Assembly: GCA_020284085.1 (NCBI GenBank)
Contig: JACEVL010000206.1
Location: 309,501-373,500, forward strand
From: Aporrectodea caliginosa
Lineage: Eukaryota; Annelida; Clitellata; Crassiclitellata; Lumbricidae
Direction of reading: 5' to 3'
DNA: 64,000 nucleotides
Below, one piece after another: positions 1 to 12,249 of this stretch. Numbering within the stretch: position 1 is the first letter of the stretch; each line of letters begins with the position of its first letter. The translations under genes and the position numbers were made by a program. The notes beneath the pieces were generated by a model that saw nothing but the letters and a program-made list of their open reading frames with translations, ran no database searches and had not been told where the DNA came from.

Positions 1-75
1 GCCCTACGGGAATCTAACTCGGTACCTCTCGCTCTCTATGCCAGTGTGTTATCCAATGCGCTATCGGGCCACCCA
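1..75 (-). repeat. tRNA-derived SINE head
   Basis: On the minus strand this reads as a tRNA-like unit with an A-box-like segment (TAGCGCATTGGATAA) and a B-box-like segment (GTTAGATTCCC) and ends that nearly pair. The context is repetitive, so I read it as the RNA polymerase III promoter head of a SINE rather than a working tRNA gene. It is cut by the window edge. Confidence 0.5.
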
Positions 76-2128
76 AATGATGTGAAACAAATTGGAGATA
101 GTAGAAGCAGCGAGTGAGCGGTCGTCAGTTAATAAATATATCGAAAAACAAGAGAAGTTGAAACAAAATACATTTACAGATGATCAAATACAATACAATA
201 CAATACAATACAATACAATATTACCTTAAAATAAACACTTCGTCCGTTTTGAGTGGTGCCAGTCCAGAGTCAGTAGTCAAAAAACATCCTCGTTATGACA
301 CAGTATTCTTAAACAGATACTTTCACATCCTGGATAAAGGAGGAGGGCGACAATAACCCTATTTTGTGAAAGAGCGCCACTAAAAAGCAAACTTCATACA
401 GAACAATTGTCATAACGACAGGTATGTTCTGAGTTAGAGTGTCTAGCCATCACAACCGATCGTTGAACGACGGGTTAGCTTAATATGTTCTATTTGGACA
501 CCTTTAAAACGATGAGAAGTGGCGATATATAAATCTCAAACGCGACTCGCAAATTATCTTTCTGTTGTCAATCGTCTTTGTCATAGGATTAAGTTTCGGA
601 ATAATTTTTGCCGATGGTAACGGCCTTTGTTGTCATAAGATGTCCTTAAACTAGAATTAGCCATTACTTTTTAGAGTGAAAAGAAAGACAGAGGAAGTAG
701 ACACTTAGACAATGTATGCACTTTGACAGTAGTTCATTACTGCGAGGGTTCTAGCCTCGCTATCGCTGTTGTTGGAATTAGATATTAATTTTTAGAGTGC
801 AACGACAGACAAAGGTGGTAGACACTTTCATCCTGTTCTCATTAATATAAGTTAATGTGGTTTGATCTAATTAATTAATGTGTTTCTTCATGTATTGAAC
901 TCACGATGCTAAGCCAGATCAGCAATCGTTAGGTTGCAGACTTAATTAACTATTATTATAATTTTAATATTAATAATTATTATGGCACAGCATTCTTAAA
1001 CATTTAGAATTAGAAAAGCAAGACGGCGATTATTAAACACCTATATCTTACAACACAGCTTTGCTTGTTTACTGTTTATTGACCACTGTGTGGTAACAAA
1101 GACCATTAGCGTCGCCCTCCTTCTTTACCCAGTCTTGGGACTGGCTCCTTGAAATTACAAACAGTGGCGGAGTTCTGAAAAACACAGCATAATCAAAAAA
1201 CAGACTTTATACACCAACATTGCAATTACATAGGGCAGATTCTAAATAACAGAGACTGTGGAAACCACTACTTATCGTAAAACGACGGTTAATTAAACCA
1301 AGTATTATACTCAACTTGGACACCTTTAAAAGGCAGCTCATCGGCTCGGAAACTAACTAAGGTCTTTTATCTCGTGTATTATGTCATAGGAGAACGGGTC
1401 AGAATAATTTTTGCAACGTGCCTCTGTTGTCAAAAGATGTGCTTAAACTATAATTAGACATGACGTTTTAGAGTGAAAAGGCACTTAGACAATGTATGCA
1501 CTTTGACAGTTCATAACTGCGAGCCTTCTAGCAACGCTACAGAGAATGCTAGACTTAGACATTACTGTTTAAAGTGCAAGAGCAGATCTGATATTTACAG
1601 CCCGTTTGTATAAATAAAAGCAAAACAGTTTAATTTGATTTAAAACGATGTCAGCGGCATGCTATACATTTGCTAGGGCAGAGAATGCCTAAGATCAATT
1701 TTGCTTCTGCGTGGTACATATTATAAGCATTCAATTACAATTACATGAAACACAGCAACCGAATGTGTGACACGATAGACGGTTGGTTGAAACGCTCTTT
1801 TTAGACACCTTTAAAACGTGGTCATCCGAAGCTGTAAGTTCATTGTTTCGCCAAATAATTATGTTATAAAGGTCCGTTTTGCTTGAGACTATAATTTGCA
1901 ACAATGTTATGGTAGCCGATTGGCTTTGACTCCTTTGAGCCTTCAATTTAGAATATGCTTCACTATGGCTAAGACTAAGCGCAAACGCGCTTCCGTGCAA
2001 GACTTGTCTTGTTCAAGCGCGCTATAAATTTCTAATTGTATTGTATAATTGTATAGACACCTTAAAGCCTCTTACAACGATGCTATAAAGGTTCTTTTCA
2101 CGATACCTGATTGTACTTGCTTGTTAAC
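76..2128. other. gene-free stretch with diverged dispersed repeats
   Basis: No coding region is supported. The stretch holds decayed pieces of a dispersed family marked by TAGACACCTTTAAAAC followed at some distance by AAGATGTCGTTAAAC-like words (near 500, 650, 1330, 1440 and 1800), plus part of a tRNA-type SINE near 1740-1800. A minus-strand copy of the CCACTGTTCGC family lies near 1080-1170. I see no splice-supported exon. Confidence 0.5.
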
Positions 2129-2230
2129 TCCGCCACTGTTCGCTTTCTGACAGTGCCAGACCCAAGCCTGGATAAAGGAGGAGGGCGACGCTAATGGTCT
2201 TTGTTACCACACAGTGGTCGTTAAACAGTA
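2129..2230 (+). repeat. dispersed repeat, CCACTGTTCGC family
   Basis: About 100 bp starting at CTCCGCCACTGTTCGC and running through GGAGGAGGGCGACGCTAATG to GTCGTTAAACAG. Clear copies recur at 23141-23240 and 28935-29040 on the plus strand, with inverted or partial copies near 1080-1170, 7990-8050, 22425-22480 and 44706-44790. The unit carries no reading frame and is probably part of a SINE or MITE. Confidence 0.6.
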
Positions 2231-2275
2231 AACAACCTGATTGTACTAAAACTAAAACAACTGACAAATTGCAAC

Positions 2276-2512
<237 letters not shown>

Positions 2513-3394
2513 TTCAGGTGCCTGTAAACAATGCTATATAAAAATATATTACATTAACCCCATTTAATTTTCAAGCTTTTTCCAGTGGGATTATGCATTC
2601 AATAGGAAGAGTGAGAATCTATCAAAACCAGTTAACTATCAACGTCAACGGACTTTGATGCCAGAAAACACTGTTATTGGAATAGTATAAGTTTTTAAAT
2701 GTACGCTGTGAGAATAAAGGACACCTTTACCATTACAGTCAAAAAAATTCCGATCGACATCAACGACCAAGATTTCGTTAAACTGTTCTTCGCCGGTTGG
2801 TGCGGAAGTGTCTTAGCGTGGGAAGGTAGGGTGAGGTTGTTGTCAACGGTTCTGGAAGCCGTAAGATGTCGTTAATCACGTTGGAAACTACTCAGTGAAA
2901 CACTTATTGACACGAATTCTCTGTTAGAAGAGCACGGTCAATGTGGCTTCGTTGTGATCACATGAAACAATTGGCGCCAACTATATTGCCTGATAGAATT
3001 AGGCATTACTTCTTAGAGTGCAGATACAAAACGACATAGCGGACACTTAGATTTTGTAGATTATAGGTTAAACCAACTTAATTCGATTGACATTTCCTGG
3101 AAGCAAACACGGTTTACGTCGATGGAGACAAATTTGTAACACTTCTCGCCGTACGCAAAGCAGAGACAATTGAAAACCAAACAGAAATTTCTTAAAAGAA
3201 CTTGAGAACCAATGGGCTTGGTTAGTTGCTGTTACAATATAATAGACACAAATTTGAACGTTCGTAAAGTAGAGTTGTTATGACAGTATCAGTACCAAAC
3301 GTGTTTTCCGGATCTACAGTTTAACGGCAGCTTATGACAACATAGGCCGTTTCCGCCGACAAGAATTATTTTTGGCATATTATACTTCCGACAA
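2513..3394. other. gene-free stretch
   Basis: Non-coding; contains diverged GTCGTTAA-type repeats near 2860 and 3000-3100. No gene, RNA or intact mobile element seen. Confidence 0.4.
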
Positions 3395-3461
3395 TGCGGG
3401 CCCCTCAAAACTGCCAGCCCGGGTTCTGCAGTACCCTTAGCACCCCCTTAATGCGGCCCTG
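3395..3461 (-). mobile_element. hAT-like MITE end (solo)
   Basis: On the minus strand it begins CAGGGCCGCATTAAGG and runs through a GC-rich stretch. It matches the left part of the more complete element at 48232-48458 in sequence and order. Only one end is recognisable. Confidence 0.55.
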
Positions 3462-3483
3462 TTTGACATCATAATGTTCTCTG

Positions 3484-3880
3484 TCTAGGTCATTTCTCTC
3501 GATTTCCTTCCCTCTTTTTCTCCTTTTTGTTTTTTCACTTTCATTTTCTCTATCTCTCATTTTCTCCCACACCCCTCTCTCTTTTAGGTGCTTTCATTTC
3601 ATTCTCCCTGTCTCTAACTTTTCTTTCTTTCTCCCTCTCTCACCTCCCATCTCTCACTCTCTGGATCACTCTCCTTCTCTCACTCGCTGTATCCTTTCCT
3701 CTCTCGCTATCTTTTGCTCTGTCCCTCTTTCAATTTCTCGTGTCTTTCGTTTTCATCTGCTACCTGTCTCTGTCTGTCTGCCTGGTCTCTGTGTCTATCT
3801 CTTCTTCTCCCTTATTCGTTGTCTCCTCCCTCTTTATTCCGGTATGTATCCCCTTCAGTCTCATTCTTCCTCGTTTCCTT
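3484..3880 (+). repeat. pyrimidine-rich low-complexity tract
   Basis: About 400 bp dominated by C and T in short CTCT, TTTC and CCCTC runs. Open frames of 85-129 residues across it are composition artefacts (Leu/Ser/Phe only). Confidence 0.85.
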
Positions 3881-4317
3881 CATAATTTATGCAAAGCAAT
3901 GCAAAAGGAGCGTTAGACATAATGCTCACGTTTCAATACAAAATCCTTTAGCAGTGGTAACAATCCCATAGACTTGTTTTTCATTGTGTTTGCCTACTTT
4001 AGCCTTCGATTTTGTCCAGAATAGGGCCTACATTAAATTTTACAAACTGTCTTTAAATGCACTTACGTAGATCTGTTTGACAGTTATATTGGCAACACTT
4101 GCGTGATGTTCTCAAAATGCGCTATATAAATGCCTTGATACAGACTTACATAAACAGTGTATGTACGTATATATGTATGATTTGTATTGTATTCTATTGC
4201 ATTTCATCTATCAATTTATATAGCGATTCTCCGCCATCTCGCAGCGCACACCAATCAGAGGCGCTCATACTCATACTATGTATGTATGTACGAATAAATG
4301 AATTAAAATTACACGAA

Positions 4318-4500
4318 ACACAGTGACCGACTGTAGGACACGTTAGACAGTTAGACGATTGGTTAGAGCGCTCAGCTTTTAAGACGAGGAGAATGGATTC
4401 GATCCTCCCTACACAGTAACTGTGTAAGAGCAAATCCTTCTCAGCGCTTTGAGAGTTGATAGTTGCCCTTAACAAAGACAAGCATTATTCAAGGACACTT
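4318..4500 (+). repeat. tRNA-derived SINE
   Basis: A-box-like GATTGGTTAGAGCGCTC and B-box GGATTCGATCC lie about 35 bp apart, followed by a conserved body (CTCAGCGCTTTGAGAGTTGA, then TTGCCCTTAAC). The same arrangement recurs at 16150-16340 and 44100-44290, which identifies a SINE family rather than a tRNA gene. Confidence 0.75.
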
Positions 4501-5727
4501 TAAAATGTTTGCATACTTACTGAAAGTACGTTTAACTTACAACGGAAATTGGACTATCACAAACTGAAAACGGCAGTATATAATCCAAAGTCTAGGTCGG
4601 GATATAGTGAGGCTGCTAACGTGGATGGTATATGGATATCGAACTAATTATTAACAACGGTATGTTATAGCGAGGATAATTACACAGCACTGCTCCTCTT
4701 TCAAGTTTTTGGACTGGCAACAACCGAAAACGGCAGTATATAAATTATCCAAAGGCTAGATAGGGATATAGTGAGGCGGCTATAATAGTGGATGGTTAGA
4801 GTCGTATTTTTATTTCGAACGTCGAGATTGTAAATGAGAAGAGGCGGAATATGGATAGGATCTGTGGAAGAGGATTTTTCAGCATTAAAATGAAAGACCT
4901 GCGCAAAAAACTGCAAGAGGCGCGGAATGCTGGTAAGTTTTTCAATTAATATTAATTTTGAGAATACACCTGGATCTCTTAGACACCTTCAAAAGACTTT
5001 CTACCTAAACTATATATTTTCATGGACCGCGATTTATTTCAAGTAGCTTTTTAACCATTTTAGTAAGTTATGGTCGACGTCAACGGCATAAGATGTTGTT
5101 AAACACTGAGAAGTACTACTATTATTATAATATAATGGACACTGCAATAAATATTATATTATATTGAGAACTGTTCAAAGCAATTTCAGTCGACGTCAAC
5201 TGCATTTGATGTCATAGAATGTCGTTAAATTATTTGGACTGACACGTAAACACGTAATTGCGTCTCTTGTTCTTTGTTCTGAGTTGTTATGAAACGTCAA
5301 CCGATGTTTTATGCTGGAGACATTCAACGCTATTTCGCTCGTTATGACCGGCCAACAACAGGGGCGCCACCGTACAAAGATGTTCACCATTGTGGGAAGT
5401 TTATTTCTGCTCAGTGGCTTTAGTCATCATCAGTTAGTGTTGTATAATTATGGTCGGTGATTATATTTCCTCGTAACAAAATGTGTCCTAAGAGAGTCGC
5501 CAGGCACTTAACTGAGGTATTAATCAAGACACCTCTTTTATGTTTCTTGCTGTCTTATAAATACACTGTCGTCGCATTAATGTTGTTTCTTTTCCAGACG
5601 CTATTGTATAACTAGGCCTACATTAGGCTATAATTGCAGGTTTAACAAATAAGCATTTAACTTCTTTGATAAATTGAAAAGAGTTCTTAATAGATTAAAA
5701 ATCTCAGGTGAAATTAGTTAGGGTCAT
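4501..5727. other. gene-free stretch with dispersed repeats
   Basis: Contains a repeat near 4840-4925 (GGATAGGATCTGTGGAAGAG, then AAAATGAAAGACCTGCGC) that recurs near 22955-23030, at 45005-45115 and, as a palindrome, at 17583-17825. GACGTCAACGGCATAAGATG words occur near 5070 and 5190. No gene supported. Confidence 0.5.
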
Positions 5728-5731
5728 TTAA

Positions 5732-6770
5732 CCCTCGGGCTACCAAGGAGGGGTGGTTGCCACCCCTAGGTTGTTTTCATCTCAAACTTTTCCGTATGGA
5801 ATAAAAATTTGACCTTTAGGTAGCTGTAGGGGGTTCATTTACACACGTTTTGAGGTAAAATGTGAGACGATATCTCACACCGTTCAAAAAGTTATACCCA
5901 ATATACCCGAGGTACCAGGGGGTGGATACCACCCCTTAGATTTACGACTATATCTTATCCGTCATTTAATATTAAGAGAAACAAATTATACCATTCTATA
6001 GAGGTAATGTGGGGCTACATTTCTTTGGTCACTGAGTTGACCTGAGACAACCGGAAGTGCTCAAAATAAATAATAATACGCGTAATATGCGTGAAAAATG
6101 GCTGAATGGAAGCACTCCTCCCTTAGTTCTTTGTCTGTAGCGTATTCATTTGTCTTCCTGGAAGAAAAACAAAGATACCATTCTTTAGAGGGAATGTAGG
6201 GCTTCATTTGCATACTTACATCTTTGTCTTTTGAATACCGGAAGTGATCAAAATAAATAATAATACGCGTAATCTGTGTGAAAATGGCTGAATACAGCAT
6301 TACAACGTAAACCGATATATACACGGTGAACGGGGAAAAAACCGAACCTCTACATTAAAATGTACAAATTATTACATAAATTATTGCAGCAATAGGAGAG
6401 GTTCGGTTTTTTCCGTTCACCGTGTATATGAATATATATGTATGGATGTACATTTATACTATATAAACATGTGTAGGGATGATTGTGTGTATCTTTTATA
6501 CATAGATTAGTTTCAAAACACACATAATCTTATATTTGTTTATCCAAAAAGGACAAAATGTACGCAATAATATACAATATTGCTAATTAATGGGTTCCGT
6601 TGTTAAAAGTGATGTAATTTCGAGGTGCATTCACATAATGTATAACTAAATATACCATTCTGTGCAGAAATGAATGCTGAATCCATTGGTATATTACAAG
6701 TTATGATATGTAAAACCAAACACGAAATCCAGGGGGGTGGTAACCCCACCTCTTGGTAGCCAGTGTTACA
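5732..6770 (+). mobile_element. TTAA-flanked non-autonomous element, copy A
   Basis: TTAA at 5728-5731 is followed by CCCTCGGGCTACCAAGG and a palindromic GGGGTGG/CCACCCC patch. The interior matches the inverted copy B (8122-9085) almost throughout. The right end has lost its last bases and abuts a second copy of the 16-bp word AGTTAGGGTCATTTAA that also precedes the left end (5716-5731 and 6771-6786). TTAA preference and CCC termini point to the piggyBac superfamily; there is no transposase. A 103-bp element is nested at 6322-6424. Confidence 0.7.
6322..6424. mobile_element. 103-bp TA-flanked micro-MITE nested in copy A
   Basis: The ends are inverted repeats: CACGGTGAACGGGGAAAAAA on the left and the complement, with one mismatch or indel, on the right, extending to GAACCTC. 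TA lies on both sides (6320-6321, 6425-6426). The corresponding point of copy B (near 8485-8500) lacks it, giving an empty site. Size, TA duplication and lack of coding suggest a Tc1/mariner-driven MITE. Confidence 0.75.
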
Positions 6771-6786
6771 AGTTAGGGTCATTTAA

Positions 6787-7081
6787 GATGCGTTAGAGCG
6801 GTTAGACGGTTAAGGCTTAAGGATAAAGGCCAGTAAAAGCAAAGTTAAGCGTTGCAAGATGAGTTAAAATGTGAGGTAAGGTCAGGTAAGGAAAGGAAAG
6901 ACAAACTAATGCAAGACATGAAATGCCAGGTTAATATAACGTAAGGTATCTTAACATAAAGTCATATAAGAGATAGTTAAGGTGCAGAAATGGTAACGAA
7001 TGTGGCAAACGGAATATTAAACTATGCCAGATAAGATTTAGCATGGATGGAACCGTCAAGAAAAAAAATTAGTTTTATACT

Positions 7082-7124
<43 letters not shown>

Positions 7125-7135
7125 TATAGATTTTG

Positions 7136-7214
<79 letters not shown>

Positions 7215-8117
7215 CAGGGATCCGAGAGATACCTGCTATCTTTTCCAGCGCATTGCCATCACAATCAAACGCTTTTACGCCATCGCCTTCCTAGGCACCT
7301 TGGCTGCGCCTGATCTTGACGAGGTCTAGAGACACGAAAATTGTAAAACAAAGAGATTTGAAGGCTGTTTGTGCATGTGCGCTTGCGTGTGTGTGAATCA
7401 ATAATGTAGGCCTATAATAGGCTTATATAGTTATATAAACAGCATATACAGCATATATCTACAAAATAATGTTCCACAATAAACATAATTTATTTCCATA
7501 ATTATGGGACAGCTGCCAATCGTATACGCCCAGCTATGAGAGGCAGCGTAAATTATAAAAAGCTTAGAAATTGAACGAATTCATTGGAATGAAATTGACG
7601 AAGACAGATACAGAGACAGAAAAAGATGCAAAAAGACAAAGCAATATATACACAGACACAGTATTATAGTTACATGTTTGTATGGAAAGATAAGACATTA
7701 AAATTTTAATGGACCAGAACTCTCATAGCTTCATTTGCCTACGGAATGTTTTCAACTTCAATAAAGATGACTTTATTTGAAGCATAGCGCGGTTTTCATT
7801 TAACTGTAAAATGCCGAAATAATTTCTGTCGACGGTAACGACCTCTGTTGTCATAAGCTGTCATTAAACTCTGGATCACTCAAGTTTCGTTGTCAGTTAC
7901 TGTAATCCAAAAACAATATTTCAACATTTCGTTTTTAGTTCTCAACATAATAAAACTATAAGACGAGGCTGTCTCTGCCCGTAATCTGGTAGTGCCAGTC
8001 CGAAGCTTGCATTAAGAAGGAGGGCGACGTAAATTATCTGTGTTATTACACAGCGGAGTTAAACAGAAGCTACATAGTCGTCATTTTCAGAACATATCTT
8101 TGGAAGTAAAATCGACT
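6787..8117. other. gene-free stretch with (AAT)n microsatellite
   Basis: Contains two AAT-type tracts (about 7085-7122 and 7140-7213) separated by ATATAGATTTTGATA. The remainder has diverged repeats, including GTCGACGGTAACGACC near 7830 and part of the CCACTGTTCGC family near 7990-8050. No gene seen. Confidence 0.5.
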
Positions 8118-8121
8118 TTAA

Positions 8122-9085
8122 CCCTAGGGCTACCAAGCTTTTTTTGTAACACGGACTACCAAGGGGGGTGGTTACCACCCCCTGGATTTCGTGTTTGGTT
8201 TTACATATCATAACTTGTAATATAGCAGTGGATTCAGCATTCATTTCTGCACAGAATGGTATATTTAGTTGTACATTATGTGAATGCACCTCGAAATTAC
8301 ATCACTTTTAACAACGGAACCCATTAATTAGCAATATTGTATATTATTGCGTACATTTTGTACTTTTTGGATAAACAAATATAAGATTATGTGTGTTTTT
8401 AAACTAATCTATGTATAAAAGATACAGAAAATCATCCCTACACATGTTTATATAGTATAAATGTACATCCATACATATATATCCATACATATATATCGGT
8501 TTACGTTGTAATGCTGTATTCAGCCATTTTCAAACAGATTACGCGTATTATTATTTATTTTGATCACTTGCGGTATTCAAAAGACAAAGATCTAGGTAAG
8601 CAAATGAAGCCCTTCATTCCCTCTAAAGAATGGTATCTTTGTTTCTCTTCCAAGATGACAAATGAATACGCTACAGACAAAAACTAAGGGGGAGTCCTTC
8701 CATTCATCCATTTTTCGCGCATGTTACGCGTATTATTATTTATTTTGAGCACTTCCGGTTGTCTCAGGTCAACTCAGTGACCATAGAAATGTAGCCCCAC
8801 ATTCCCTCTATAGAATGGTATAATTTGTGTCTCTTAATATTAAATGACGGATTAGATATAGTCGAAAATCTAGGGGGGGTGGTAACCACCCCCTGGCACC
8901 TCGGGTATATTGGGCATAACTTTTGAACGGTGTGAGATATCATCTCACATTTTACCTCAAAACGTGTGTAAAGGAACCCCCTACAGCTACCTTAAAGGTC
9001 AAATTTTTTATTCCATACGGAAAAGTTTGAGATGAAAAAACCTAGGGGGTGGGGGTGGCAACCACCCCCCTTGTTAGCCCAAGGG
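8122..9085 (-). mobile_element. TTAA-flanked non-autonomous element, copy B
   Basis: A 964-bp element bounded by TTAA on both sides (8118-8121, 9086-9089). Its ends are inverted repeats: CCCTAGGGCTACCAAG on the left and the complement of CCCTTGGGCTAACAAGG on the right, each with a GGGGTGG/CCACCCC hairpin. It lies inverted relative to copy A. No transposase frame. TTAA duplication is the hallmark of piggyBac transposition. Confidence 0.75.
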
Positions 9086-9089
9086 TTAA

Positions 9090-11520
9090 GCTCCGTTTTT
9101 ACTTGTAAGCCATCTGACAGGGTTCTACAAGTCCCTCAAGTCTTTTTTCTTTAGTCGTGGCTGGGCCGGGAGCGCTCCTGAGTAGTTTCTTGAAGGAGCG
9201 CTATATAAATGCTCTGAATGAATGAATGAATGAATGAATTGTTGTTGTATCTCTTACCACGTGAAGGTAAGGTGAGGTTATCGTCAATGGTCCTGGTAAC
9301 TCTAAGATGTCGTTAAAGACTTTGGAAACCACTTAGTCCAACCAAGACACTTGCCGAGATGAACTGTTTGGAAGCAGCGCATGGTCAATGTGGCAATATG
9401 CAGGCTTCACTTTGATCTTATAAAACAATTGGGGCCAAGCACACGAAGGCAGGCCACACTGAATGCGCTCTGATAGTTTAAAATGTGGCTTTACTTTTTA
9501 GAGAGCTGATAGAAAACGATGTTGCGGACACTTAGACCCAGTTTTAAGAAATATAGGTTAAACCAATTTAATTTGATATAAGTAATTAATGTTTGACCAT
9601 TTATTGCAAGGTCAGGAGTCGAAGGAATGAGACAGATTTATACGCGGACAAATTATTGTCCAGGGTCATTAAACGGAGTTAGGTCAACAGGTTCGAAGCC
9701 GCAATCGTTAGGTTACAGCCTCACGGCAATACAAGAAAGGGAGGTCAAGGCAGGAACGGATTGCCAGGTCATGAACGGATGATCAGGGCATTGATAGTTA
9801 ATTGGTAATTTGGTAATCAGGATATGAACGGATAAAATAACGATGCTGTAGCGCCTTTAAGATGTAATGCATGGTAAAGAAAAGTTTCAGTAACTTAGAG
9901 TAAGGCAAAGTAAAGAAAGATTAGGCAAAGCGAATACCCTACATTACCAAGGCAAACATTAAGGCTAGCGTCATGGCCTCATCAGATAGCGAGAGGTCCT
10001 GAGGCTGGGAGAAGAGATGTCGACATATATCTGGCTCAGAGACAATTTTATAAAGCGCCAGTTTTATCGCATCCACAGATAGCCCGACCATTGGCGGTGA
10101 ATTTGGCTTTGGTCTCAGCAATAACTTTGTGCCTGTATGTTTTGTTTCTGCCTTTGGGCGTAATAAAGTACGGATTACTAAATGAAGTATATCATAGATT
10201 CCCGTTGTTAGGATATCTATGGGAAGAGACATGATAACAACAATGATGATGACGACGACTTCTGTTACGCAGACAATGTTTATTACTGTTATTACTGGTT
10301 TTATCGTCGTTGTCATAATCATAAATATAATCGTCTTCGTCATCACCAAATTCATCACCATCATCGTAATCATCATCATCATCAACAACAATAACAACAA
10401 CATCCTTGTCATCGTCGTCGTCGTCGTCGTCGTCATCATCATCATCATCATCATAGACATCGTCATCATCAGTTCTTCTTCTTCCTCCATTAAATGCTCT
10501 TCTTCATTGTCGCTGCCATCGCCTGGAAGAAGAAGGTAGGTGACATGAACGGATCTGGCAGCCGCAAGATGTCGCTAAACACTGGAAACTACTACTGTCA
10601 CCTATCTCACAGCTTAAGTGCCTATTCTATGCCAAACGAGTGGTAAAACTATTCGAAGCAAGTATTCCTATATTATAAGCGTCAAAGGGTTTTGATGCAA
10701 TTAATTTCGTTAAAAACTGTATAATACCTCCCTCTCTTTACACACCTCTATAAAGCGCATGTATAGTGCTATAATAAGCCTCAAACACATTGAATTTTTT
10801 AGTTGAAAGGTACAAGACGTTCCTGTTCTCCACCGACGTTAACGGCCTATGATGCCATAAGAAACTGTTGGATTCCTTGCATGAATCAATATTTAAGAAT
10901 TAACGGAAGAATATTAGTTCGTTGATGTGCGCTGTGAGAAGTAAGGACGTATAATAATTGCGGTAGAAGCGGGAAATTTTCCTCCTGTCGAAATCAACGG
11001 CAAAAATTTCGCTAAACTGTTCCTCGCCGGTCAATTGGTTGATGTATTATGCCTATCCCGCGGGAAAGTAATGCGAGGCAGCAATGGGAATGAGATATTT
11101 AATGATATTATACAGAACAGATGCAACGCGTTTATGTCTGGCTATAGCAGGGAGGGTAAATAATAATTTATTGGAATGAAATTCATGAAGACACAGAAAA
11201 AGGCCAAGAAAGACTAAAAACACTGAGCAATCTGTACACAGACACATTGTGCACACTTATGTCTGGAAACATCAGACACTAAATAAGCCAGAACATCCAA
11301 AGCTTCCTTTGCATAGAATGCTAAAAACCTCTTTTAAGATTACAACTTTCCTATAAATAATCAAGACACGCAGCAGTAACAATTATAGAGCTGTAATATG
11401 CCAAAAACTAATCTTTGTCGGCGGCAACGGCCTATGTTGTCATAAGCTGCCGTTAAACTGAGGATCCTCCTAATTGCCAATTGTGATGTGATGTGATGGA
11501 TCTAGTATATATATGCAGCA
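9090..11520. other. gene-free stretch with repeats and triplet tract
   Basis: Near 9190 there is a GCGCTATATAAATG tail followed by (GAAT)n, a LINE/SINE 3' end shared with other loci. At about 10,240-10,485 there is an imperfect (TCA/TCG)n tract that opens long, artefactual frames on both strands. GTCGTTAAA-type repeat words occur near 9306, 10567 and 11449. No cellular gene is supported. Confidence 0.5.
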
Positions 11521-11523
11521 GAA

Positions 11524-12249
11524 ATGACTGCAATCAAAGAGGCAGTGTCGTGGGTGGTAGACTGTGACAACAGCAAGAACTGTCAATATATTATATTATC
11601 TGACTCTTTAAGTGTACTTACTTCTATTAAGCAAAATAAATCTGAATCTAGACCCAATCTGTTTAACGAACTGATGATACTATTAAACAGGTTGGATCCT
11701 AATAAAATAAAAATGCTTTGGATTCCAAGTCATGTAGATCTGACAGGTAATGAAAAGGCAGATAAATTGGCCAAAGAGGCATTACATATAGATAATATTA
11801 ACTCAACAAATTATTTAGAATTACAAGAAGTTCGCCCAATAATTAAAGATTATATAATAAATAAATGGCAAATGGAATATAACATTGAAAATAAAGGGAG
11901 ATTGTATAAAACCATATGCCCAAATGTTTCTACAAACATTAAATTCTCTGATCCGTGCAGAAATAAAGAAGTACAAATCAATAGATTGAGAATTGGTGTA
12001 GCAAATACTAATAAAAGATTATTTCAAATGGGAAAACACATTAGTGGGTTATGTGATACCTGTCAGGTCATGGAGAGTGTAGAGCATCTCCTCTTGGAAT
12101 GCAAACAGGAAGATATATCAACTACTTTAAGAAATCAATGTGTTATTTATAAATCCGTTTTTAACTTAAAATCTCTGCTGGATATAGGATGTTTGCAGAA
12201 TACAGTGTATAATCTTGTAAAATGCCTTAAGAAAGGAAAAATACTATAA
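11524..12249 (+). mobile_element. I-like LINE ORF2 3' end with RNase H domain
   Basis: A 241-residue frame covers the C-terminal part of a non-LTR retrotransposon polyprotein. RNase H signatures are visible: Glu in TAIKEAVSW (about residue 6), Asp in ILSDSLS (about 26) and the WIPSHVDLTGNEKADKLA block (about 76-93). The domain starts downstream of its first catalytic Asp, so it is 5'-truncated. A cysteine/histidine cluster (CDTC...H...C near 176-193) follows. An RNase H after the reverse transcriptase is typical of the I group (I, Nimb, Loa, R1). The frame is intact but cannot work alone; an AT-rich 3' region follows. Confidence 0.75.

Noticed and set aside
9939..10539. Frames of 183 and 106 codons with poly-Met/Thr and poly-Ile/Val
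   Set aside because: Created by an imperfect (TCA/TCG)n tract read on both strands.
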